Source: UBA3941 sp002385665 (GTDB lineage Bacteria; Bacillota; Clostridia; Caldicoprobacterales; UBA3941). From it: DNA of 64,000 nt. The stretch is from NCBI GenBank assembly GCA_050949255.1, contig JBMNFJ010000017.1:310001-374000 (forward strand), in the 5' to 3' direction. A program made the translations under genes and the position numbers. Shown in pieces: positions 26,563-34,656 of the stretch. Every line of letters starts with the position of its first letter. The stretch's first letter is position 1. Under the pieces are notes generated by a model. It made no database searches. It was not told the origin of the DNA and saw only the letters and a list, made by a program, of their open reading frames with translations.

Positions 26563-27480
26563 CTACTTCAACTGAATTCGCGGATCTACTATCTTGTATA
26601 CCAGATCCACCACGACGTTCATAATTATAATTAAAGACGCAAGAAATATTGTAGTACCCATGATAAGGGGATAATCCCTGTCGGTAATAGAGCTAATAAA
26701 CTGGCTCCCCAAACCGGGGATAGTAAATATCTTTTCTACTACAAAGCTTCCTGTCAGAATATAGGCAAGCAATGGCCCTAAATAAGTGATTACCGGCAAT
26801 ATAGCGTTTCTAAGGGCATGCTTAAACAAAGACTTAAATTGGGATAATCCCTTTGCCCTGGCTGTATTCATGTAATCCTGCCCCAGGACGTCCAGCATGC
26901 TGGAGCGAGTCAGCCTGGAAATATAGGCTGTGGGATAGAAAGCCAGAGCTATTACGGGCAATACATAATGCCTGGGGGAACTGAGCCCGAATGTGGGCAG
27001 AATATTCAATACCACCCCAAAATAATACATGAGAGTAGAGGCAACCACAAAACCGGGCACTGCAATCCCAAGGGTTGCTATAAACATAATTAAATTATCA
27101 AGCCATTTCCCTCTATAAAGCGCGGCCAGGGAACCCATAGTTACCCCTAACACGACAGCAACCAGAACTGCAACGCCACCAACTCTGGCCGATACCGGGA
27201 ATCCGGTGCTTATAATGTCGTTGACACTCCGGCCACGAAGTTTCATCGATAAGCCTAAATCACCTTTAATCAGGTTCTTCATGTAGTTAAAATATTGTAT
27301 ATGAAGAGGTTTATCCAATCCATATTTTTTCTCGAGAGCAGCCATTGTCTGGGCAGAAGGTGACTTCTCCGCAAGGAAAGGCCCTCCCGGGACTAAATAC
27401 ATGAGAAAAAATGTTATTGTCGAAATCAAAATTATAGTTACTATTGCGGCAATTATCCGCTTAACCACATAAGCGGCCAA
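26563..27480 (-). CDS. oppB: Oligopeptide ABC transporter, permease
   Basis: I choose the TTG at 27478-27480 because GGGGGTGGG lies four to five bases upstream; the GTG at 27493-27495 has no site, so the protein begins LAAYVVKRIIAAIV and is 305 residues. Six membrane helices; FLMYLVPGGPF (N-terminus) and the EAA loop QDYMNTARAKGLSQFKSLF show OppB/DppB. First gene of oppBCDFA. There is an inverted repeat 250-330 bases upstream that could be an operator. Confidence 0.93.
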   Translation of the reverse strand: MAAYVVKRIIAAIVTIILISTITFFLMYLVPGGPFLAEKSPSAQTMAALEKKYGLDKPLHIQYFNYMKNLIKGDLGLSMKLRGRSVNDIISTGFPVSARVGGVAVLVAVVLGVTMGSLAALYRGKWLDNLIMFIATLGIAVPGFVVASTLMYYFGVVLNILPTFGLSSPRHYVLPVIALAFYPTAYISRLTRSSMLDVLGQDYMNTARAKGLSQFKSLFKHALRNAILPVITYLGPLLAYILTGSFVVEKIFTIPGLGSQFISSITDRDYPLIMGTTIFLASLIIIMNVVVDLVYKIVDPRIQLK

Positions 27481-27725
27481 TAAACCCACCCCCACAAAAT
27501 CGTATGAATGTTACTTTACAGAACCTTAGATCTCTATATAAACCACTCTTATCTAAAGCTATGTTTTACAAAAAAAATAACCGGTTGGTTGAAGTTTCAA
27601 AAAAACGGTGTCTTGTACTCTCTACTCTAACCTATTGGACAATCTGTTTTTGAGACTTCCTTATTACATGTCCTATGAAAAACATCCAAAATATAATATC
27701 CAGGATATCGTAAAACACTCTTCTT

Positions 27726-27807
27726 ATATGCTACGAAAACACACTCAATAAACATCAAGTAAGATAACTTAATTGATTTTGCATTGATAAGTCTTTTCGT
27801 AACATAT
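27726..27807. repeat. Inverted repeat upstream of oppB
   Basis: ATATGCTACGAAAA (27726-27739) and TTTTCGTAACATAT (27794-27807) pair at 13 of 14 positions with 54 bases between. It could bind a regulator of the opp operon; there is no known match. Confidence 0.35.
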
Positions 27808-28011
27808 ATAATACATGCATATATAATCCATGATTTATATTTTTAAATTATATATGTATATTATCATAATGTCAATTGAAATTCCCGCATTTCTGGACTT
27901 TCCGCCATGTAAGTTTATTACAGTATTTACGCCAAAAATCCATTATTAGTATAATATTGGTATAATATATCATATGTTGGCGACTTAAATAACCTATAAA
28001 ACCTGAACAAC

Positions 28012-28066
28012 AAAAAACCAGGGTTCGCCGGCCAAGGAGATACCATTACGCCAGGGAACCCAGGTT
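28012..28066 (-). terminator. Terminator of ilvD
   Basis: On the minus strand AACCTGGGTTC pairs with GAACCCTGGTT (10 of 11) with extra inner pairing, followed by TTTTTTG. It is 128 bases past the ilvD stop. Confidence 0.65.
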
Positions 28067-28129
28067 AATCCATTCTGGTCGTTTCTATTTTTCAGTATAT
28101 CTTAAGGTAACCTCTTGTACAAGTTCATA

Positions 28130-28162
28130 ATATTAGGTTATGAACTATTGATAAGCGGATGA
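28130..28162. repeat. Dispersed hairpin-repeat copy
   Basis: TTAGGTTATGAACTATTGATAAGCGGATG resembles (with changes) the copy near 31.5 kb, which reads GAGTTATTGATATGCGGATG, and shares TTATGAACTA with the 50.7 kb element. GTTCATAAT pairs locally with ATTATGAAC-like bases to form a small hairpin. Confidence 0.4.
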
Positions 28163-28193
28163 CTTCATTCATATTATTGATCATCACGTCTGT

Positions 28194-29852
28194 TTAAGTT
28201 AATATAGCTCCTTTATCGGCAGAGCTTACCATTCTCGCATATCTGGCCAGATACCCCTTCTTTATCTTAGGCTCCGGAGTGTTCCAACGACTCATCCTGG
28301 ACTGCAGTTCCTCGTCACTGATTTTGACATCCAATACTCCCTCCGGAATATTTATAGATATTATATCACCCTCATGAACCGCAGCTATGGGTCCGCCCTC
28401 CATGGCTTCAGGGGATATATGGCCGATGGATGCACCGCGGGTAGCTCCTGAAAATCTACCATCGGTCAATAGGGCCACATCCTTATCAAGACCCATGCCT
28501 GCAATTGCCGAGGTGGGCGAAAGCATCTCCTTCATACCCGGCCCACCTTTGGGACCTTCGTAGCGTATTACTATAACATCTCCCTTTTTAATCTTACCGC
28601 CCAAAATAGCTGCAAAGGCATCTTCTTCAGAATCGAACACCCTGGCTGGTCCCTCATGGACCATCATTTCAGGTGCTACTGCAGATCGCTTAACCACTGC
28701 TCCGTTGGGCGCCAGATTTCCTCTCAGAACTGCTATGCCCCCTGTCTCGCTATAGGGATCTTCAATAGGCCGGATTACATCATAATCCAGGACCTGGACG
28801 TTTTCTATATTGGTCCTTATCTTATGGCCGGTCACCGTCATCAAATCCAGATCTATGAGATTCCTTTTCGAAAGCTCCTTTATTACGGCTTGTACGCCAC
28901 CGGCAGCATATAGATCCTCTATACGGTGTTCCCCTGCAGGACTGAGTCTGCATAGATTTGGGGTTCTCATGCTTATTTCGTTGATGATATCCAGGTTCAT
29001 CTCCACCCCCGCCTCATGGGCAATAGCCGTTAAGTGGAGAACCGAATTAGTAGAGCATCCAAGGGCCATGTCCACCGTTAGAGCGTTCTGAAATGCCTTT
29101 TCTGTCATGATATCCCTTGGCCGGATATTCTTTTCAACCAGCTCTAAAATCTTCATTCCTGCCTTCTTGGCCAGCCTAATGCGCTCGGCATAAACCGCCG
29201 GAATTGTTCCATTACCCGGCAGTCCCATTCCCAATACCTCGGTCAGGCAGTTCATGGAATTGGCGGTAAACATACCGGCACAGGAGCCACAGCTACGGCA
29301 AGCATCCTCTTCTATATCATATAGCTCCTCTTCTGTCATCATTCCGGCACTGACAGCGCCAACCCCTTCGAATACCGAGTTCAGGTCGAGACTTCTTCCC
29401 CGTTTCTTACCTGCCAGCATAGGACCTCCGCTTATAACTATACAGGGAATATTAAGCCTGGCCGCTGCCATAAGCATGGCAGGCACTATCTTATCGCAGT
29501 TGGGTATAAGTACCAGTCCATCAAAACCATGGGCCATTGCCATTGCCTCAATACTGTCTGCAATGAGTTCACGGGATGCCAGTGAATAGTTCATGCCCAC
29601 ATGGTTCATGGCAATGCCGTCGCATACTCCGATGGAGGGAAACTCTATAGGGGTACCCCCTGCCATCCTTATACCACTTTTAACTGCGGCTGCAATAGTG
29701 TCTAAATGTATATGTCCCGGCACTACCTCGTTTTGGGAGTTTACCACCCCTATAAGGGGCAGCGCCAACTCTTCATTGGTATACCCCATAGCCTTAAACA
29801 GGGACCTATGGGGAGCTTTTTCGTAGCCTTTTTTAACCCTGTCACTTATCAT
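28194..29852 (-). CDS. ilvD: Dihydroxy-acid dehydratase
   Basis: Makes 2-oxoisovalerate and 2-oxo-3-methylvalerate, the third step of valine/isoleucine synthesis. 552 residues. Fe-S ligand motifs: NCDKIVPAM (about 118-126) and SCGSCAGMFTANSMNCLTE (about 187-205); the C-terminal ATRGASIGHISPEAMEGGPIA carries the catalytic Ser. It stands apart from the ilvB-leuB operon, after the nitroreductase gene with an 80-base gap. No T-box was seen in front of it, so its regulation differs from that of ilvB. Confidence 0.97.
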   Translation of the reverse strand: MISDRVKKGYEKAPHRSLFKAMGYTNEELALPLIGVVNSQNEVVPGHIHLDTIAAAVKSGIRMAGGTPIEFPSIGVCDGIAMNHVGMNYSLASRELIADSIEAMAMAHGFDGLVLIPNCDKIVPAMLMAAARLNIPCIVISGGPMLAGKKRGRSLDLNSVFEGVGAVSAGMMTEEELYDIEEDACRSCGSCAGMFTANSMNCLTEVLGMGLPGNGTIPAVYAERIRLAKKAGMKILELVEKNIRPRDIMTEKAFQNALTVDMALGCSTNSVLHLTAIAHEAGVEMNLDIINEISMRTPNLCRLSPAGEHRIEDLYAAGGVQAVIKELSKRNLIDLDLMTVTGHKIRTNIENVQVLDYDVIRPIEDPYSETGGIAVLRGNLAPNGAVVKRSAVAPEMMVHEGPARVFDSEEDAFAAILGGKIKKGDVIVIRYEGPKGGPGMKEMLSPTSAIAGMGLDKDVALLTDGRFSGATRGASIGHISPEAMEGGPIAAVHEGDIISINIPEGVLDVKISDEELQSRMSRWNTPEPKIKKGYLARYARMVSSADKGAILT

Positions 29853-29932
29853 TAAGTTACCCTCCTCATCGGTGTCAAAACTAAAACTCCAAAGTTATCA
29901 TACAAGTTAATTGCTTTACACAATACAGTTTT

Positions 29933-30508
29933 CTAGTCCATCGTGTTCCAATAGGTTATATCGTCCAGCTTTCGTTTAGGTACATGAAGGACATTATTTT
30001 CATCCTTATAATACCTTATACTTCCCTTTTCGTCCTCCCATACGGACTCCTCGGCCGGATATCCCAGTGCTATAACCGTATCAATCTCCAAATCCTCGGG
30101 GATGTTAAATTCTTCTGCCAGATTCTTTCTATTCACGGCGCCAAATAGGCAGCTGCCAATACCATAACCCCATGCGCCCAGGAGGATGGACTGGGCTGCT
30201 AAACCGATATCATGATTGGTGTACGGGCCTTTTTTTCCGGCAACAAGAATCACTATATATGCCACGGGCTTTTCCCCTTCTTTTGGATCTCCTTCCGGCC
30301 TTATATATCCAGCCCAGGAAAGGTTAACAAAGACCTTGTCCAACAGAGCGGGGTCATCCACAATTAAGTATCTAAGAGGCTGTAGATTTGAAGCGGAGGG
30401 AGCCAACCTTGCCCCGTCCACCAGGTCCCTTAGGATATCGGGATCGATTCTATCCTGTTTGTACTTTCTAATAGTCCTTCTTCCCTTGATAATATCCATA
30501 AAATTCAT
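29933..30508 (-). CDS. Nitroreductase family protein
   Basis: 191 residues, FMN-dependent NAD(P)H oxidoreductase fold. The start MNFMDIIKGRRTIRKYKQDRI with the RRxxR FMN motif and the C-terminal GYGIGSCLFGAVNRKNLAEEFN are characteristic. The natural substrate is unknown. It lies 16 bases after the M23 peptidase gene, with a good ribosome site GGAGGT (AAAAAGGAGGTAACAGGG), and may be cotranscribed with it. Confidence 0.88.
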   Translation of the reverse strand: MNFMDIIKGRRTIRKYKQDRIDPDILRDLVDGARLAPSASNLQPLRYLIVDDPALLDKVFVNLSWAGYIRPEGDPKEGEKPVAYIVILVAGKKGPYTNHDIGLAAQSILLGAWGYGIGSCLFGAVNRKNLAEEFNIPEDLEIDTVIALGYPAEESVWEDEKGSIRYYKDENNVLHVPKRKLDDITYWNTMD

Positions 30509-30524
30509 CCCTGTTACCTCCTTT

Positions 30525-31421
30525 TTATTTTATCCCTGATCTTTCCCATGCCCTTAAAAAAGGATATGGGTTGATGGCCTTTTCTCCGGAACCGGTCCAA
30601 TCGTCCCGTTCATACATGCCAAAATGCAGGTGTGGAGGAAACTTACCGGTGGTGCCTTCTTTACCATAACCGGTATCCCCGACATAGCCTATGATCTGAC
30701 CCTTTTTAACCTTATGTCCCTTCTCCAGACCATCTTCATACCGGGACAGATGGGCATAATAGTAGTAAATTCCGTCATTTCCCCTTATTCCTATGCGCCA
30801 GCCCCCGAGTTCCAACCAGCCTTTTTTCTCTACCACACCGTCGCATACCGCCAGGAGAGGGGTACCCATATCGCACATTATATCAATTCCTTCATGGCGG
30901 CGTTGGCCGCCATAGCTTCTCCCATCACCATAATCGTTTGCATAATTGTATTCGTGGCCGGCTATGGGAAAGACCTTGTCTTGATAAACCCCGATAATAT
31001 ATTCAAGGGATTTTAACTCATTCTCTATTTTTTTTATAAACTTGCTGTCATTATTATAATCCTTTAACTTTTCTGATAGCTCCTTTGGGGAGGTTATACC
31101 CCGCAGATGAAGGGCAATCTGCTCTGCCCTGCCCGGACTTACCTCCTCTTTGGGGATCTCCTCAGCCCTGTCCACGGCCAATAGATAATACCAGGGAACA
31201 CCCTGAGCATCCCCTGCATCAAAATACATTTCCAGGTGCTGGCTGTCAAATTCTGAGATCCTGTATTTTGTATAAAAGTCCTTCTCCTGAATCCTGTTAA
31301 GGATCAACAAAACTATAAATATAGTAACCAGGGCCAGGAGGGGATAAAATCTTTTCCCATTTATTCTATATCTTCTTCGTCGGCCCACCCTATACCTGAC
31401 AGTACCCATAAACCCCACCAT
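30525..31421 (-). CDS. M23 family metallopeptidase, membrane-anchored
   Basis: 298 residues. A basic N-terminus and one membrane helix (about 27-42) precede a helical stalk and a LytM/M23 domain in the C-terminal third: RRHEGIDIMCDMGTPLLAV with the zinc-binding His and Asp, YYYYAHLS and PPHLHFGMYE with the second His pair. Cell-wall peptidases of this kind cut peptide bridges in peptidoglycan; the sporulation proteins SpoIIQ and SpoIVFA have related forms but with losses of zinc ligands, which are all present here. An alternative ATG at 31409 has GGTGGGG upstream and could be the real start. Confidence 0.85.
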   Translation of the reverse strand: MVGFMGTVRYRVGRRRRYRINGKRFYPLLALVTIFIVLLILNRIQEKDFYTKYRISEFDSQHLEMYFDAGDAQGVPWYYLLAVDRAEEIPKEEVSPGRAEQIALHLRGITSPKELSEKLKDYNNDSKFIKKIENELKSLEYIIGVYQDKVFPIAGHEYNYANDYGDGRSYGGQRRHEGIDIMCDMGTPLLAVCDGVVEKKGWLELGGWRIGIRGNDGIYYYYAHLSRYEDGLEKGHKVKKGQIIGYVGDTGYGKEGTTGKFPPHLHFGMYERDDWTGSGEKAINPYPFLRAWERSGIK

Positions 31422-31546
31422 CCCAGATTTTTTATGACTATTTTGCTATAAGCTTCCAGCCTCTAATAAATAGTCTATTATCTTTTGGATGGATTTACAA
31501 CGATTCCAATCGAAATTAACCTCTATTATATTTCATTATATTAGAT

Positions 31547-31606
31547 AATGGCTATTGAACTCTCCCTCCTCCATCCGCATATCAATAACTCATTATCCTT
31601 ACAAAT
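31547..31606 (+). repeat. Dispersed hairpin-repeat copy
   Basis: AATGGCTATTGAA begins the copy and TCAATAACTCATTATCC ends it (the arms pair with TGA/TCA bases at the loop). It is repeated, with a changed loop, at 34621-34656, and the first 12 bases recur at 50733. The inverted partner GTTCAATAGCCATT (31689-31702) repeats its first 14 bases in the other orientation, 128 bases away. Confidence 0.5.
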
Positions 31607-31688
31607 GATGTTTCAGTTAGCTATATTTATATGATTTGCCATATTAGTACTGCTACCAGGGAGGATGAATTTAAGAAAGCAGATTAAT

Positions 31689-31702
31689 GTTCAATAGCCA
31701 TT
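31689..31702 (-). repeat. Short inverted copy of the dispersed repeat
   Basis: GTTCAATAGCCATT is the exact complement of 31547-31560, with 128 bases between. Confidence 0.55.
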
Positions 31703-31736
31703 ACCAACATATTCCTGGTTATTACAATATAGTAGG

Positions 31737-32801
31737 TCATATCTCCTGGGCAATAAGACTCCCCATTCTGTCAGTACCTATCTCCTTCATCCCGGGCTCC
31801 ATAATGTCTCCAGTCCTGTATCCCATATCAAGTACCGATGAAACCGCCCTTTCTATGTCCGCCGCCCCATCAAACATATCAAAGCTATACCGCAGCATCA
31901 TAGCAACGCTCATGATGGTGGCTATGGGATTTGCCTTGTCCTGTCCTGCTATATCCGGAGCCGAGCCATGAATGGGCTCATATATGCCGGGATTTTTATC
32001 CCCCAGGCTGGCAGAGGGCAACATGCCCAATGAGCCGGTAAGCATGGATGCCTCGTCACTTAAAATATCCCCAAACATGTTCTCCGTGACTATTACATCG
32101 AATTGTTTTGGGTTTCGAATCAGCTGCATTGCTGCATTATCCACATACATATGGTTTAGCTCTACTTCCGGGTAGTCAGGCGCAACCGCCAGCACTACTT
32201 CTCTCCATAGTCTGGAGCTTTCCAGGACATTGGCCTTATCCACTGAGGTAAGTTTTTTATTTCGCTTCCTGGCCAGTTCAAAGGCCACTCTTACGATTCT
32301 TTCAATCTCCCGGGAGCTGTATTCCATGGTGTCCCAGGCTTTCATCGAATCGCCCTGCCCCTCCCGGCCCTTGTCTCCAAAGTATAGACCTCCGGTAAGT
32401 TCGCGAACCACCATGATATCCAAGCCGTCTCCCAGTACCTCCCCCTTTAGGGTGGAAGCCTCCTTTAGCTGGGGAAACAATATGGCAGGCCGAAGATTGG
32501 CAAACACTCCTAAAGCTTTTCTAATGCCAAGAAGTCCCGCTTCCGGGCGGAGGTGTCCGGGAAGGTTATCCCATTTTTCTCCCCCTACCGCACCAAGTAG
32601 CACTGCGTCGCTTTCCATGCATACCTTAAGGGTTTCCTCCGGGAGGGGCATCCCGGATTTGTCTATGGCAACCCCTCCCATTAAGGTCTCCTTAAAAGTA
32701 AATTTAACATTATATTTACGGGAAATAGCATCCAGTACTTTAAGTGCCTGCTCAATGATCTCCGGGCCAATTCCGTCCCCCGGAATTAAGGCAATCCTCA
32801 T
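31737..32801 (-). CDS. leuB: 3-Isopropylmalate dehydrogenase
   Basis: Oxidises and decarboxylates 3-isopropylmalate (leucine) and, in the citramalate route, 3-methylmalate-type substrates (isoleucine). 354 residues, GDGIGPEI at 8-15, MTG-region RELTGGLYFG, and DILSDEASMLTGSLGMLPSAS near 244-264 with the Mg-binding Asp residues. Last gene of the operon, two bases after leuD. Confidence 0.97.
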   Translation of the reverse strand: MRIALIPGDGIGPEIIEQALKVLDAISRKYNVKFTFKETLMGGVAIDKSGMPLPEETLKVCMESDAVLLGAVGGEKWDNLPGHLRPEAGLLGIRKALGVFANLRPAILFPQLKEASTLKGEVLGDGLDIMVVRELTGGLYFGDKGREGQGDSMKAWDTMEYSSREIERIVRVAFELARKRNKKLTSVDKANVLESSRLWREVVLAVAPDYPEVELNHMYVDNAAMQLIRNPKQFDVIVTENMFGDILSDEASMLTGSLGMLPSASLGDKNPGIYEPIHGSAPDIAGQDKANPIATIMSVAMMLRYSFDMFDGAADIERAVSSVLDMGYRTGDIMEPGMKEIGTDRMGSLIAQEI

Positions 32802-32803
32802 GG

Positions 32804-33289
32804 CTATTCCCCCTTTTCCTTCACATAATTGATCAAACCGCCCGCCCTCATTATATCCTGCATAAAGCCGGGGAAGGGAGTCCCTTGATAGGTCCGGTTC
32901 TTGGTGATATTGGTTATGAGGCCGCTGTAGACATCGATGGACACCTCATCCCCGTCCTCTATATCCCTGGCGGCTTCGGGACATTCCATGATGGGCAGCC
33001 CGATGTTTATGGCATTACGGAAAAATATCCTGGCAAAGGTCTCTGCAATTACACAGGAAATACCGGAGGCCTTTATTACACCTGGGGCATGCTCCCTGGA
33101 GGATCCGCTCCCAAAGTTCTTACCCGCTACCATAATATCCCCGGGCTCTACCCTGTTTACAAAGTCCTTATCCAAATCCTCCATACAATGCTTAGCCAGC
33201 TCCTTCATGTCACTGATATTAAGATATCTGGCAGGGATGATTACATCGGTGTCTACATTGTCTCCATATTTTATTACAGTTCCTCTCAT
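32804..33289 (-). CDS. leuD: 3-Isopropylmalate dehydratase, small subunit
   Basis: 161 residues, the short bacterial/archaeal form. Signature KNFGSGSSREHAPGVIK (about 57-73) and an N-terminal KYGDNVDTDVIIPARYL. Works with LeuC as an aconitase-like dehydratase. The start overlaps the leuC stop by four bases. Confidence 0.97.
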   Translation of the reverse strand: MRGTVIKYGDNVDTDVIIPARYLNISDMKELAKHCMEDLDKDFVNRVEPGDIMVAGKNFGSGSSREHAPGVIKASGISCVIAETFARIFFRNAINIGLPIMECPEAARDIEDGDEVSIDVYSGLITNITKNRTYQGTPFPGFMQDIMRAGGLINYVKEKGE

Positions 33290-34563
33290 GACCCTACTAC
33301 CTCCTCCGGAGAAGATATTTTCCCAGTTATTGCTGACGCAGCCGCTACTGCAGGGCTTGCCAGATAGACCTCACTGTCCGGATGCCCCATTCTGCCTACA
33401 AAGTTCCTGTTGGTAGTAGCCACAGCACGCTCTCCTGCAGCCAATACCCCCATATGCCCTCCCAGGCAGGGACCGCAGGTAGGAGTACTAACAGCTGCTC
33501 CGGCCTCTACGAATATTTCAAGCAGACCCTCCCGCATAGCCTGCAGGTAGATCTTTTGAGTGGCCGGGAAGATGATAGTCCTTATTCCCTTTTTCACCTT
33601 CCGTCCCTTCAGTACCTTGGCGGCTATCCTCAAATCCTCTATCCTGCCGTTGGTGCAGGAACCTATTACCACCTGATGGATGGGCACATCCCCCACTTCA
33701 TCGATGGTACGGGTATTGTCCGGCAGATGGGGGAAGGCTACGGTCGGTCTTAAGTTGGACAGATCTATCTCTATAACCCGGGTATACTCGGCATCCTCGT
33801 CAGCCTTATAGACGGTGTATTCCCTGGTGGAATGCTCCTTCATATAGGCGATGGTTTTTTCATCGACTTCAAAGATTCCATTCTTTGCCCCCGCCTCAAT
33901 TGCCATATTGGCAATGGTAAACCTATCGTCCATGGACAGGGAGGCAACCCCCGGTCCCGTATACTCCATGGACTGGTAGAGGGCACCGTCTACCCCTATC
34001 ATACCGATAATATGGAGTATTACATCCTTTCCGCTGACCCATTCGGGCAGGCTTCCCGTAAGGATTATCTTTATGGCCTCCGGAACCTTGAACCAGGCCT
34101 TGCCGCTGGCCATGCCGGCAGCCATATCGGTACTGCCTACCCCGGTGGAGAATGCCCCCAGTGCCCCGTAGGTACAGGTGTGGGAATCAGCTCCGATTAC
34201 AACGTCTCCGCTGACCACCAAACCCTTTTCCGGAATAAGGGCATGTTCGATCCCCATCTCACCTATCTCAAAATAGTTCTCTATGTCCTTTTCCATTGCA
34301 AATTCGCGGATAAATTTGACCTGTTCCGCCGACTTTATATCCTTATTGGGGGTAAAATGATCCGGTACCAATGCGACTTTGCTCTTATCGAATACTCCAT
34401 CTACCCCTATCTTATTGAACTCCCTAATAGCCACAGGACTTGTTATATCGTTTCCCAATACCAAATCCAAATTGGCCATGATGAGCTGGCCTGCTTCTAC
34501 ACGATCCAAGCCTGCATGAGCGGCTAGTATCTTCTGTGTCATGGTCATTCCCATAGTCCCCAC
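33286..34563 (-). CDS. leuC: 3-Isopropylmalate dehydratase, large subunit (aconitase superfamily)
   Basis: 425 residues, the shorter LeuC/homoaconitase type. The iron-sulfur ligands are seen in VIGSCTNGRIEDLR and PTCGPCLGGHMG, and DSHTCTYG carries the first substrate motif. It makes 3-isopropylmalate and can take citraconate-type substrates in the citramalate pathway. 78 bases separate it from cimA; a repeat copy is in that gap. Confidence 0.96.
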   Translation of the reverse strand: MGTMGMTMTQKILAAHAGLDRVEAGQLIMANLDLVLGNDITSPVAIREFNKIGVDGVFDKSKVALVPDHFTPNKDIKSAEQVKFIREFAMEKDIENYFEIGEMGIEHALIPEKGLVVSGDVVIGADSHTCTYGALGAFSTGVGSTDMAAGMASGKAWFKVPEAIKIILTGSLPEWVSGKDVILHIIGMIGVDGALYQSMEYTGPGVASLSMDDRFTIANMAIEAGAKNGIFEVDEKTIAYMKEHSTREYTVYKADEDAEYTRVIEIDLSNLRPTVAFPHLPDNTRTIDEVGDVPIHQVVIGSCTNGRIEDLRIAAKVLKGRKVKKGIRTIIFPATQKIYLQAMREGLLEIFVEAGAAVSTPTCGPCLGGHMGVLAAGERAVATTNRNFVGRMGHPDSEVYLASPAVAAASAITGKISSPEEVVGS

Positions 34564-34620
34564 TCCTTTAAACTTAAATTTTCATATAACGTATTGGGTT
34601 AGTCTATCAACGTATCAGAA

Positions 34621-34656
34621 GGATAATGGGTTATTGAGCATTCAATAACCATTACC
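34621..34656. repeat. Dispersed hairpin-repeat copy at the end of cimA
   Basis: On the minus strand AATGGTTATTGA and TCAATAACCCATTATCC form a hairpin with a short loop. The copy encodes the last codons of cimA (NGY-stop), so the repeat has been absorbed into the coding end. The same arms appear at 31547-31606. Confidence 0.55.

Larger units (their letters stand above)
27496..28193. other. Intergenic region of oppB leader and ilvD terminator
   Basis: About 700 AT-rich bases and no supported gene. It holds an imperfect inverted repeat (27726-27739 and 27794-27807), AT-rich tracts with promoter-like TATAAT elements, the ilvD terminator hairpin (28012-28066) and a member of the hairpin repeat family (28130-28162). 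Confidence 0.5.
31422..31736. other. Intergenic region between M23 gene and leuB with a paired repeat
   Basis: Apart from the repeat copies at 31547-31606 and 31689-31702 nothing gene-like was seen. Confidence 0.5.

Noticed and set aside
32230..32832. Plus-strand frame of 200 codons inside leuB
   Set aside because: Antisense to an intact, well conserved gene; serine/proline-rich reading typical of a shadow.
33832..34527. Plus-strand frame of 231 codons inside leuC
   Set aside because: Antisense shadow; no domain and no ribosome site.
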